Positions 1 to 12,030 of a DNA stretch of 64,000 nt are shown one piece after another (position 1 is the first letter of the stretch; each line of letters starts with the position of its first letter). The stretch is taken from the NCBI GenBank assembly GCA_016191225.1, contig JACPPC010000002.1, positions 1-64,000 on the forward strand, read 5' to 3'. Below the pieces are notes generated by a model, which saw only the letters and a list, made by a program, of their open reading frames with translations, searched no databases and was not told where the DNA came from. The stretch comes from Gemmatimonadota bacterium (GTDB taxonomy: Bacteria > Gemmatimonadota > Gemmatimonadetes > Gemmatimonadales > Gemmatimonadaceae). The position numbers and the translations under genes are program-made.

Positions 1-2787
1 CCGTTCACGCCCGGGTCGTACAGCGACCAGATGAACGGCGGGTCGTCGTCGTAGTGCGAGACCTGCCCCACGTATCCCCAGGCGGCGCTGCCCTGCTCCG
101 CGATGCGACCCGCGTACACCACCTCGCGACCGTCCTCCGACACGCTCAGCCAGTCGATGTGCCGCGTCGCGTCCTCGAATGCCGTGTCGAGCTGCTGTGT
201 CGCGAGGTTGAGGCGCAGTACGACGGCTCCCTCGCCGCTGAATTGCATGATTCCGTTGCGGCAGGTGCGCAGGTTCCCGAAGTCGTCATACGGTTGGCAG
301 TTCGTGTGCCAGGTCGTCCCCAGTTCGGTAATGCCCGCCCGGCGGCGGTTCACGGCCAGGTACACGTACCTGCCGGCGGGAGACACCGCCATCGCGGGAT
401 ATCGCAGCAGCCGCACGTCGGTCCACAACCGGAACGCCGTGCCCACGCCCGGTGGCACCCCGTACGACATCTCGACCGCCGTGTTCGTCGACGGCTGCGC
501 GATCGGGAGCGTGAAGGCGGCAAATGGCGCATTTGTGGCGCCGCCATCGGTCGAGCGGCGGAAGGTCAGCGAGGCGAAGCCCGGCGACGTTACGCCGAGG
601 GCGTACGGGTACGGCGTTGGCATCTCCAGCTGGGCGTAGATCACGGTGTCGCCGCCATGGCTGCGCCCGGACGCCGAGCGGGCGTAGGTCAGGCTGTCGC
701 CCTGCGCACTGCCGCTCGAGCGCGCCGAGCCGGAGATCGAGGTCGCGAAGGAGTCGGGGGGCAGCAGGCCGTATGGCTTCCAGTGCCCGGCGCTGTCGAG
801 GACGAAGCCGCGGGAGCTGTCGGCGGCGACGCCGCTGTAGATGGTCGTGTCGATGGCAAGGATGCCGAGCACCCGGCCACCATGATGCGGTTGAAGAGCG
901 GAGATGAAGAGGTTGGTCGGGACGGTTCCGATGATCTCGTTCGTGGCGCCGCGCCGGGCCCACACGCTGGAGCCGTCGGACCAGATGCGGTTGCCGCACA
1001 GGGGCGTGCCGGGCGTTCGCGCGACGAGCTTCAGTGCCTCGTAGATGTCCAGCGCGGGCACCGTTGCCTTGGCGGGGAGACTGGCTGTCGGGTTCAACAC
1101 AAGGCGGCCACCGTTGCGAGCTCCCTCGATGATCGCGGACTTTGTCGCTGCTGCCGAGAGCGATGGGTCGTTGGCGAGGGCCAGCGCGGCAGCGCCCGCA
1201 ACCTGCGGCGCCGCGTACGACGTGCCCGCAACTACGCCATCGACGTCATTTCCGACGAGTGCATGCACGTCCTTCGCCGGAGCGACGACGTCGAGCAGGT
1301 TTCCGACATTCGAGCCCTGAAGCGCGAAGTCGTACCAAAGTGCGGGCTGCGTGGTATGTGCGCTTCCTCCAACGATGATGACCTGGGCGGCGATTGCTGC
1401 CGAGTCGGCCGTGCTGACGGCAGCTGCGATCTCAGACCAGAACGCGTCCAGCGCGTTGTTGGCGGCGGCGAGCACGACGAGCGGGCGCGGCTTCCCCAGG
1501 CTGTCTTGGCGCAGAAAAGCAGCCTTGAGAGCTCGTCCGACCAGATCAGCGGTTCCGGCGACGTCCAGCGAGTCCTTCAGGCTCGTCGGCACGTAGGCCC
1601 AGTTCAGCCCGACCGAGATGTTCACGACACGCGCGCCGCCGCCGACCGCACGCTTGATCGCATGGAGCAGCTCGAAGCCGGCGGCTGGAGCCGTGTCTCC
1701 CGGCACCGGCGACGCCAGGTCGCCCTTCCAGTAGAACGTCAGGCCGCCGGCCCACGCAACGCCGGCCATTCCGGCGCCGCTGTTCCCATTCGCACGAAGG
1801 ATGGACGAGACGGCCGCAGCATGACTGCCGGAGGGACCGGACGCGCCGCCGACCGAGACCGGCACGTCAGGGTTGGCAGTGTAGAACTCATCGATGGTCG
1901 CGAGGGGGACTGAGCCGCTCCCTGTTGTGCATCCCCATGCGAGCGGCGCGCGATCGCTCTCCAGGTGCCATCCGTCGTGGCTCACGTCGACCGAATCCAT
2001 GTTCCATGAGTGCCAGCGCGGACCATCGTTTGGAGCGAGCCCCTGGGGCGAGAGCCACTCAGGGGACCGCTCAGGGAAGACCATTCTAACGGCAGCGTTG
2101 CGTAACAGTTGAAACCAGACTGCATCGCGGCGGGCGATGCCGCTGTCGAGTGGCAGCGGAACATCGACGTAGTAGAGGCCTTCGCGCGTGTCTACATGCG
2201 CCCCGCCGAGCACGGTCGCGTTCGCCGCGTCAAGCACCGCCTGACGCACTTCTTGCGACGTGCCCGCAACGAACTCGACGTGAAATCGGCGGTACGAGAG
2301 TCGTTTTCCACCGAAGCCGGGGTCCGGCAACAGATAGGCAGCGCCCGAAGCAACCGTCGCGGCGGTGATGGTTGGCGGGGCAGACGCGGGCACCACCGGT
2401 CGCACAGGGCACGCCGGCGGCCCCCACTGCGTGAACACCGACCGCGTCCCCGCCCGCAGGATCATCAACCCGCCGGGGTTCGACATCACCAGGAACGTCT
2501 CGCTGTACGGCGTCCCCCGCGGGCGCCCCGGCAGCGTCACCGTCACCGAGTCCGTCGCCGGCGGCACGACATACTTGAGCGTGATCGGGTCGTCGTTCGC
2601 GCTCTTGATCGTCAGCCGGTTGCCGCAAATGCGTCTTGATCGTCAGCCGGTTGCCGCAAATGCGCGCCACCGACACGCTGTCGGGGTTCGCGAGCGAGAG
2701 CACCCGCCCGCCGCGCGCATCCAGCGACTGTCCAGGATCGCAGGCCGAGAGCCCGGCCGCGGTGAGCATGCAGGCAATCAGGGACAT
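1..2787 (-). pseudogene. S8 (subtilisin-like) serine peptidase, predicted lipoprotein; reading frame interrupted by a 31-bp tandem duplication; runs off left edge
   Basis: Minus-strand translation: lipobox MSLIACMLTAAGLSACDPG at the start (ATG 2787); after removing one duplicate copy the frame continues as SANDDPITLKYVVPPATDSVTVTL..., then SVPLATIDEFYT (Asp), GPSGSHAAAVSSIL (His), RVVNISVG, GTSYAAPQVAG (Ser). Confidence 0.8.
2603..2664. repeat. Perfect 31-bp direct tandem duplication (2603-2633 and 2634-2664)
   Basis: tcttgatcgtcagccggttgccgcaaatgcg occurs twice back to back. Confidence 0.97.
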
Positions 2788-3114
2788 GCGCCGAATTCCT
2801 CCGGCGAGGGAGAGGGACGAGGACATGCGGGGCACTCCAGCGGGCGCCCGGCGCCCGATCGTGAAGTCTGCCAAACCGACGAGGCCTCGTTGCCCCATCC
2901 CGGGCGCGCCTCACTCCGCGCACCCACCAGCTTGATTGGCGCAACGATAGCCCTCACCCCCCCCCTCGCGCAAGACCCCTCGGCCAGGCATGTCTCGGTA
3001 CACCTTTGCCAACCTCTCGTGCGCTCCGCCGTTCGCGAGGGACTGAGCGACCCGGTCCCGCACGCCTCGGCTTTCCGGTCGCGCTCCGCTCCGTCCGGAC
3101 TCTCCTCGGCGCGA

Positions 3115-4227
3115 CTAGTCCGCCTCCCCACCCAGCAGCGCCTCGAACGCCGCCGCCACCTCCTCCGCCCGTATCGCCCCCACCGCCTGCCCCGGCGGCG
3201 CCACCAGCGCCCGGCTCGGCACCCCCACCGCCTTCCACAGGTCGGGCACGTTGCCGTCCGTCGTCGTGTGCAGCGACAGCACCGGCCGGCCGGTCGCCAC
3301 GGCCAGGTGCAGCGTCATCGTGTCCGGCGTGATCATGAGCTTCGCCCGCGACACGAGCGCCGCCACCGCGAGCAGCGGCGCCCCGGCATCGAACACGTGC
3401 ACCCGCGGCGACGCCGCCGCAACGCGCACCGCCTCGGCCTCGGCCACATCGGCCGGTCCCGGCACCAGCACGAACGACAGCTGCGGGTGCCGTGCCAGCA
3501 GCATCGGCAGCAGCCGCGCGCACTCGGCCGCCGTCCAGCTCCGCGCCGGTGCCGCCGACGCGAGGTTGATGGTCACGAAGTCCCCCGTCGCGTGCGACGC
3601 GAGCCACCGCTCCGCCTCCTCCCGCGCGCCCGCGGGAATCGCGAGCCTGATCGGCGCCGCGAGCGCGCTCGCCGCCGCCACGTCTCGTCCCCCCTTGCCG
3701 AAGCCCGCCCGCACCACGTAGCTCATCTGCCGCGACACGTGCGCCATGGCGAGCGACTGCGGCAGGCGAACCACCCGCGTGAAGAAGCCGTGGTAGCGCT
3801 TGGGGCGCCACGTGCTCACGCGGTGGGTGCGCGCGTGCGACGCCACCGCCGCCGTCCAGCCCTCGCGGATCGAGCGGCCCGGGATGAGGCTGAACACCGC
3901 GTCGTACTGCCGCTCGCGCAGGTACGGCCGCAGCCGCCACAGCCCGAGCCAGGTGCCGTCGTCCTCGAACACCATGCGCACCCGGTCGTCGCCCCGCACC
4001 AGCGCCGCGTTGCGCGGCGAGGCCAGCACGTCCACCTCGGCCCCCGGCGCGAGCTGCGCCAGCAGGTCGAACACCGGCGTGGTGAGGATCATGTCGCCCA
4101 GCCGGTCGTGCCGCACCACGAGCACGCGGCGCACCGACTTGGGCACGCGAGCGCCGCGCGGCACCCCCACGCCGCAAAGGAGCCGGTACACCGGCACCAG
4201 CCAGCCGTACACCCGGCGCTTCAGCAC
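3115..4227 (-). CDS. Glycosyltransferase family 9 (heptosyltransferase-like)
   Basis: VLVVRHDRLGDMILTTPVFDLLAQ N-terminus and ITPDTMTLHLAVATGRPVLSLH near the C-terminus; GTG start at 4227. Confidence 0.85.
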   Translation of the reverse strand: MLKRRVYGWLVPVYRLLCGVGVPRGARVPKSVRRVLVVRHDRLGDMILTTPVFDLLAQLAPGAEVDVLASPRNAALVRGDDRVRMVFEDDGTWLGLWRLRPYLRERQYDAVFSLIPGRSIREGWTAAVASHARTHRVSTWRPKRYHGFFTRVVRLPQSLAMAHVSRQMSYVVRAGFGKGGRDVAAASALAAPIRLAIPAGAREEAERWLASHATGDFVTINLASAAPARSWTAAECARLLPMLLARHPQLSFVLVPGPADVAEAEAVRVAAASPRVHVFDAGAPLLAVAALVSRAKLMITPDTMTLHLAVATGRPVLSLHTTTDGNVPDLWKAVGVPSRALVAPPGQAVGAIRAEEVAAAFEALLGGEAD

Positions 4228-4282
4228 CGCGCCTCCCCGCCAACGCGGCCCCCGCGCAGCGCAGGCCCCGGCCGGCGTGCGG

Positions 4283-5518
4283 CTACCACCCGTGCCCCCC
4301 GGCCTCGCGCACCACGGCGGACAGGGCGCCCACCATTGCCGCGGCACTGAAGCGACCCCGCACGCTTGCCCGCGCCGCCCGGCGCCGGGCGTCGGCCGCG
4401 CCGTCGGGAAGGGCCGCCACTTCCGCCAGCGCCGCCGCCACTTGCTCGGCGCTGAAGGCGTCCACGGTCCACCCCACCGCGCCCCCCTCGAGGATTTCCT
4501 GCGGACCGCCATGGTCGGGGCCGATGCACAACAGTCCCTGCGCCATCGCCTCGGTGAATACCATGCCGAACGGCTCGTCCACCGGCAGGAGCGCGAACAC
4601 GTCGCAGGCGTCGCGCACCGTTTCCAGGCGGTCGTCGTCGAGGAAGCCGTGAAAGGTCACGCGCCCCGGCGCGAGCTCGCCGGCCACCTCCCGCAACCGC
4701 TCCGCGTCCCCTCCCTCGCCCACGACGTGCAGGTGTGACCCGGCGTGCGATCGCGCGAAGGCCGCGAACCCGGCCAGCACCGTCTCCACGTTCTTCACCG
4801 CCTCGAGCCTCGTCTGCACCAGCACCTGGAGTCCGTCGCGGCGAATTCCCCGTCGCCGGGCCGCTCCCTCCTCGCGCAGCACCGCCGGCGGGTACACGAT
4901 CGTCTCGCTGCACCGGCCGTAGATCCGCCGCGCCATGTCGCGCGCGTAGGCGCTGATCGCGTACAGCCCGTCGAGGCGCGCCGTCATCCGCACGTCGAAC
5001 TGGCGCCGCGCCCCGAGGTCGCCGGCCCGCGCGGCGCGCACTTCCCAGCGCGCCAGCCGCTGCGCGAACGTGCGCGTCAGGTGGTCGGGCGCCCGCACCC
5101 CGAGGGCGCGGGCCCGCGCCGCGAGCACGGGGCTCGTGGCGGCGAGGTGCAGCGCCCGGGCCGGCTCGTTCACCTGCCACAGGCGCAGGGCGCCGAGCCG
5201 CATCGCCCCCAGCATCGCGTTGCAGGGATGGTTGTGCGCGATCACCACCCGGGCCCCGTCGAGCAACCGGCGTGCGCGGCGCGCCCGCAGTCGCAGCCGC
5301 GCCACGGTGGTCCAGGCCACCGCGTCGCCGAGGGCGCGCTGGCGGAACTGCCGCAGCGGAATCCCGTCCAGCGCCTCGCGCCACCGCGCCGCGTCCACGG
5401 GCCCGGTCACGATCCCCGCATCGACCCCCGCCTCGCGCAGCGCGCGCGCTTCCGCGGCGGCAAGCACCTCGGCACCGCCCACGGCGCCGAACATCGGGTG
5501 GAAGATCGCGAGCTCCAT
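4283..5518 (-). CDS. Glycosyltransferase family 4/1
   Basis: MELAIFHPMFGAVGGAEVLAAAEARAL... and DACDVFALLPVDEPFGMVFTEAMAQGLLCIGPDHGGPQEIL. Confidence 0.85.
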   Translation of the reverse strand: MELAIFHPMFGAVGGAEVLAAAEARALREAGVDAGIVTGPVDAARWREALDGIPLRQFRQRALGDAVAWTTVARLRLRARRARRLLDGARVVIAHNHPCNAMLGAMRLGALRLWQVNEPARALHLAATSPVLAARARALGVRAPDHLTRTFAQRLARWEVRAARAGDLGARRQFDVRMTARLDGLYAISAYARDMARRIYGRCSETIVYPPAVLREEGAARRRGIRRDGLQVLVQTRLEAVKNVETVLAGFAAFARSHAGSHLHVVGEGGDAERLREVAGELAPGRVTFHGFLDDDRLETVRDACDVFALLPVDEPFGMVFTEAMAQGLLCIGPDHGGPQEILEGGAVGWTVDAFSAEQVAAALAEVAALPDGAADARRRAARASVRGRFSAAAMVGALSAVVREAGGHGW

Positions 5519-5618
5519 GCGCTCCCGGCAGAGTGGCGCCCCGCTGCCCGTGCCACGCGCTCGTGCAGCCGGGGGCGCGGGGGGTAACTTGTCGCGTCGC
5601 GCGCGCCCGCGGCACTCC

Positions 5619-6629
5619 ATGGCCCCCGACCCCCTTCGCCTCCTCGTGAGCCGCACCGATCGCCTCGGCGACGTCGTGCTCACCCTCCCCCTGCTCGGGC
5701 TCCTGCGGCAGCGCTGGCCCGGCGCCGAGATCCTCTTCCTCACGCGGCAGTACGCCCGTCCCGTGGCCGAGGCCTGCGCCCACGTGCATCGCGTGGTCGA
5801 GTGGCCGGACCACCATGCGGCCACCGCCGCCGCTCGCGCGGCGCTCCTGCGCGACACCGGCGCCGACACCCTGCTGCACCTCTTCCCGCGGCGCGAGGTG
5901 GCCATCGCCGGCCGCGACGCGGGCATCGCCCGCCGCATCGGCACCGCGCGCCGCTGGTACCACTGGCTCACCTGCACCGAGCGCGTGAACGTCTCGCGCA
6001 AGCGCTCGGCGCTGCACGAGGCCCAGCTCAACCTGCTCGTCGCCGCGCCCCTGCTCCACCAGTCGCGGCTCTCCCTCGCCGAGCTCGTGCCGCACGCCGG
6101 ACTCACGCGCGCGGCCCCGCTCGACGCCGCGTGGGCCTCGCGAATCGACCCGGCCCGCTGCACGGTGCTGGTGCAGCCCCTCACCGGCGGGACCGTGCCC
6201 GCCTGGCCCCTCGAGCGGTGGACCGCGCTGGCCCGCGCGCTCGATCCCTCGCGATTCCAGCTGTTCGTGACCGGGAGCGCGGACGAGGGGGCGCAACTGC
6301 GCGAGTGGCTCCGTTCCCTGCCAGCGCACGTCGAGGACGCCACCGGACAGTCGCTGGCCCTGCTGCTGTCGTTCACGCGCGCGGCCGATTGCTTCGTGGG
6401 AGCGAGCACCGGGCCGCTGCACATCGCCGCCGCGCTCGGCGTGCCCACGATCGGGCTCTACCCGGCGCGCGAGTCGGGGCTGCCCGCGCGCTGGGAGCCG
6501 CTCGGGGCGCGTACCACGATGCTGCTCCAGGCACCGCCGCCCGGTGGCGACCACGCCACCCTCGACATCAGCGCGATCGACGTGGACGAGGTGCGGCGCG
6601 AAGTCGAGCGCGTCGCGCGCGAGCGGTAG
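5619..6629 (+). CDS. Glycosyltransferase family 9 (heptosyltransferase-like)
   Basis: LLVSRTDRLGDVVLTLPLLGLLRQRWPGAEILFLTRQ ... FVGASTGPLHIAAALGVPTIGLYP. Confidence 0.87.
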   Translation: MAPDPLRLLVSRTDRLGDVVLTLPLLGLLRQRWPGAEILFLTRQYARPVAEACAHVHRVVEWPDHHAATAAARAALLRDTGADTLLHLFPRREVAIAGRDAGIARRIGTARRWYHWLTCTERVNVSRKRSALHEAQLNLLVAAPLLHQSRLSLAELVPHAGLTRAAPLDAAWASRIDPARCTVLVQPLTGGTVPAWPLERWTALARALDPSRFQLFVTGSADEGAQLREWLRSLPAHVEDATGQSLALLLSFTRAADCFVGASTGPLHIAAALGVPTIGLYPARESGLPARWEPLGARTTMLLQAPPPGGDHATLDISAIDVDEVRREVERVARER

Positions 6630-6665
6630 CTGCCGGCCTGCCGGCGCCGCGCCCGCGCCGGCCTG

Positions 6666-7649
6666 TCACTCCTCCGGCGGAGCGGCCCCGGCAACGGCCG
6701 CGCCCTGTCGCACCGGCGGCCAGGTGGTTCCCGGGGGCGGCGCGTGCTTCCACCGCCGGTGCTGCCAGAAGTACTGCCCCGGCGTCTCGCGAACGTAGCG
6801 CTCCAGCGTGGCCGTGTAGGAGGCCACGATCGTGTCCACGTCGAACTCACGGTCGCCGGTCGGCACCACAGGCACCCGCTCGAGGCGCAGCACGTACTTG
6901 CCGCTGGGCTGGCGAATCGCGGCGGCAAAGACCACCGGCGCCCCGAACCGCAGCGCAAACACCGCCGGCCCGCGCGGCGTCTTGGCCAGCCTGCCGAAGA
7001 AGGGCACGAAGGTCGACGCGAGGCCCACCACTCCCTGGTCCATCACGAACGCCACCACCCGCCCTTCCCTTAGCGCGCGCGGCGTGCGCCGCACCGCCTC
7101 GCTGTCGTGCACCACCGTCATCCCCAGCCGCCGCCGCGTGCGGTACAGGTACGCGTCGAACAGCGGGTTGCCCTGCCGCCGCACGATCGCGTCGAGCCCC
7201 GACCCGGCGGCCGTCATCCGCGCCCCCACATACGCGCCGGCGAGTTCCCAGTTGCCGAAGTGGCCGGTCACGAAGCAGGCCCCCTTGCCCTCCGCCATCG
7301 CCGCCTCGGCCACCGGCCAGTCGGCACAGGGCTCGAAGCGCTCGAACACCGTCTCCGGCTTCTCCCCCGACAGGAGGGCCGCCTCGATCGACACGCGCCC
7401 CAGGTGCCGATAGCTCGCGCGGGCGGTCGCGCGCACCTGCTCGGGCGTGAACTGCGGAAAGCACATCGCGATGTGCCCCTCCACCAGGTCGCGCCGGATG
7501 CCGAGGGGCCAATAGCCGAGCCGCCCGATCCACTCGCCCGCCTTGGCCGCCGCGTCCCAGCCCACCAGGCGCAGCGCGCCGAACACGCCGCGCAGGGCGG
7601 CGTACTCGGCGCGATGCTGCAGCGTCGGCGCGGACGGGTGCGAAGCCAT
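6666..7649 (-). CDS. Lysophospholipid/lipid A acyltransferase (LpxL/HtrB-like)
   Basis: FVTGHFGNWELAGAYVG motif and GVVAFVMDQGVVG-like region typical of the family. Confidence 0.82.
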   Translation of the reverse strand: MASHPSAPTLQHRAEYAALRGVFGALRLVGWDAAAKAGEWIGRLGYWPLGIRRDLVEGHIAMCFPQFTPEQVRATARASYRHLGRVSIEAALLSGEKPETVFERFEPCADWPVAEAAMAEGKGACFVTGHFGNWELAGAYVGARMTAAGSGLDAIVRRQGNPLFDAYLYRTRRRLGMTVVHDSEAVRRTPRALREGRVVAFVMDQGVVGLASTFVPFFGRLAKTPRGPAVFALRFGAPVVFAAAIRQPSGKYVLRLERVPVVPTGDREFDVDTIVASYTATLERYVRETPGQYFWQHRRWKHAPPPGTTWPPVRQGAAVAGAAPPEE

Positions 7650-7683
7650 CGTGGGGCGGAAACTACCCGGCCGAACGCACGAA

Positions 7684-7711
7684 CGCCTCCGTCACCGAGG
7701 TGACGGAGGCG
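7684..7711 (-). terminator. Candidate terminator hairpin for the OmpA-family gene
   Basis: Perfect 12-bp inverted repeat cgcctccgtcac-cgag-gtgacggaggcg 32 bp past the stop codon; no strong U-tract. Confidence 0.6.
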
Positions 7712-7742
7712 CCCGCGTGCTGCCGGTGCCGTTCGGGTCTGC

Positions 7743-9329
7743 CTAGTTGGTGCGGCGGAGCTCGACGCGGCGGTTCTGTGCGCGGCCCGCCTCGGCGGCG
7801 TTGCTCGCCACCGGCTTGGCCGGACCGAAGCCCTTGGCGGTGATGTTCTCCGCAGGGACGCCCTTGCTGATGAGGTAGTTGCGCACCGCATCCGCACGGG
7901 CCTGCGACAGGCGGCGGTTCACGGCCGCGCTGCCACGGTTATCGGTGTAGCCCTCGACCGCGATCTTCACGTCGGGGTTGTTGACGAGGCTCTCGGCCAC
8001 CTTGTCGAGCGCGCCGGACGACTCGGGCAGGAGGTCCGCCTTGGCCGTCACGAAGTTCACGCCCTGCAGGGTGACGCTCTTCTTGCCGGTCTCGAAGAGC
8101 AGCGTGCAGCCCTTCGCGTCGACCTTGGTGCCGGACGGCGTGTTGGGGCACTTGTCGAGGTCGTCGGTCACGCCATCGCCGTCGGTGTCGACCGGGCAGC
8201 CCTGCGCGTTGACCTTGATGCCACGCGGCGTGTTCGGGCACCGATCGTCGTTGTCCGCCACACCGTCGGAGTCGCTGTCGATCGAGCACCCGTTCGCGTC
8301 CACCTTGGCGCCGGGGACCGTGTTCGGGCACTTGTCGAGGTAATCGGCCACGCCGTCCTTGTCCGTGTCGACCGGGCAACCCGCGGCGTCAACTCGCACG
8401 CCGGCGGGAGTGTTCGGGCAGCGGTCGACGTAATCCGCCACGCCGTCCTTGTCGGTGTCGACCGGGCAACCCGTCGCGTCGACCTTGGCGGTCGTGGGCG
8501 TGTTGGGGCACTTGTCGAGGTAGTCGGCCACGCCGTCGCGGTCGCTGTCCACCGGGCAGCCCGACGCATCCACGCGCACGCCAGCCGGCGTGCCCGGGCA
8601 CTTGTCGAGGTGGTCGGCCACGCCATCCTTGTCGGTGTCGACCGGGCAGCCATCCGGCGTCACCTTCACACCCGCCGGCGTGTCAGGACACTTGTCGTTC
8701 TTGTCGGACACACCGTCCTTGTCAGTGTCCTTCGATCCGCCGACCTTGTAGACTAGGCCGGCCTCGAGGCCGAGGTTGACGTCGATGCCGTTGGGCGACG
8801 AGCCAAGGCGCTGCTTGGGGTACGGCACGAAGCCGAAGGTGCCGTCGACGCGGGCGCCGAAGTGGTCACCCCACCACCAGTCGAGGCCCAGCAGGCCGCG
8901 AGCGCCGAAGTCGGTCACCTTGGTGTCGCCGCTGTTGACCGGCACCGTGTTCAAGTAGCCGAAACCGCCCGTGCGGTAGTAGCCGGCGTTCGCGAGCAGG
9001 TAGCCGACGCCGAAGTGCACGTCGACGCCCTCGAGGGCGGGGATGTGGTACGTGAGCGTGCCCGTCTGCGAGTAGTTGCGCTCGTTGGGATCACCCGTCG
9101 TCTTCGCGCCGGTCACCTCCAACGCGAGATTCTGCATGAAGAAGTAGCCGAGTCGGCCACCAAAGCCGGTCTGGCTCCGGCTGCTCCACGGCATGCCGGC
9201 ATCCAGGCGCTCGAACTTGAAAAACGCTCCAACCGTGATCGTACCGGGGTCCTGCGCACGCGCAGCGCGGGACGGGAGCGCGAGCGCGGCGAGACCAACG
9301 GCCAGCAGCGCACCGCGACGAAGACTCAT
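7743..9329 (-). CDS. OmpA-family outer membrane protein with TSP type-3 repeats
   Basis: Signal peptide, beta-barrel-like N-terminus, repeats [30 protein letters not shown], C-terminal OmpA domain [29 protein letters not shown]. Confidence 0.95.
   Translation of the reverse strand: [528 protein letters not shown]
8100..8729 (-). repeat. Seven in-frame TSP3-type repeats of 90 bp (30 aa)
   Basis: Seven consecutive D(T/S)D.DGV.D..D.CP.T......V...GC.. units. Confidence 0.93.
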
Positions 9330-9612
9330 GCTTCCTCCAAGAGTGTGAACGGACGTACGGGCCGTTCCCCGCCTTCAGGCTCGTCGCGCGCCCTGCTCCG
9401 GCAACCACGCCGGAGGCGCGACGACCCACACCAGCCCCGGGTGGGGCCGATACGCGGATTTCGGCGAACCAAAAAATGTCCCCTTCCGAGGGTGGGCCGC
9501 AAGCCCCCACCAAGGTAACCGCTGGCGTGTCACGCCGATGACAGTCAAATACCCGACAGGGCCGCAGGGGCGACGGCACGTGCGGCGCCCCCGGCCGGAC
9601 CCGCAGCCTCCC

Positions 9613-11835
<2,223 letters not shown>

Positions 11836-11899
11836 GGGCTGGAACGCTCCAGGTTGGGGGTGCGACGGTGGGTGGTCGTTCGGGCGCTGCCGAGCGCCG

Positions 11900-11989
11900 T
11901 TTGCAGAATGTGCAAACCTAGTCGACAGCATAACCGCGTGCAACCGCTTGGCTTGCAATATTGCGCTTGTGCTTGTGCATATTATGCAC
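11900..11989. promoter_or_regulatory. glnN upstream region: candidate promoter with several TGCA palindromes
   Basis: Minus-strand -35 TTGCAC (11938-11943), 17 nt, -10 TAGGTT (11915-11920); palindromes tttgca-gaatg-tgcaaa (11900-11916), gcaatattgc (11955-11964), gtgcata-t-tatgcac (11975-11989). Confidence 0.5.
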
Positions 11990-12030
11990 TGTCGGCGATG
12001 CTGTTGTGCAAGTTGCTATAAATAAATGTG

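Noticed and set aside
54-1913. 619-aa plus-strand ORF
   Set aside because: Antisense to the S8 peptidase, whose minus-strand frame shows GTSYAAPQVAG.
2365-4350. 661-aa plus-strand ORF
   Set aside because: Arg/His/Pro-rich antisense artefact over the S8 N-terminus and GT9 gene; itself spans the 31-bp duplication.
8100-8729. Regular repeats that could be mistaken for a CRISPR or minisatellite
   Set aside because: In-frame 90-bp units encoding TSP3 calcium-binding repeats, not a direct-repeat/spacer array.
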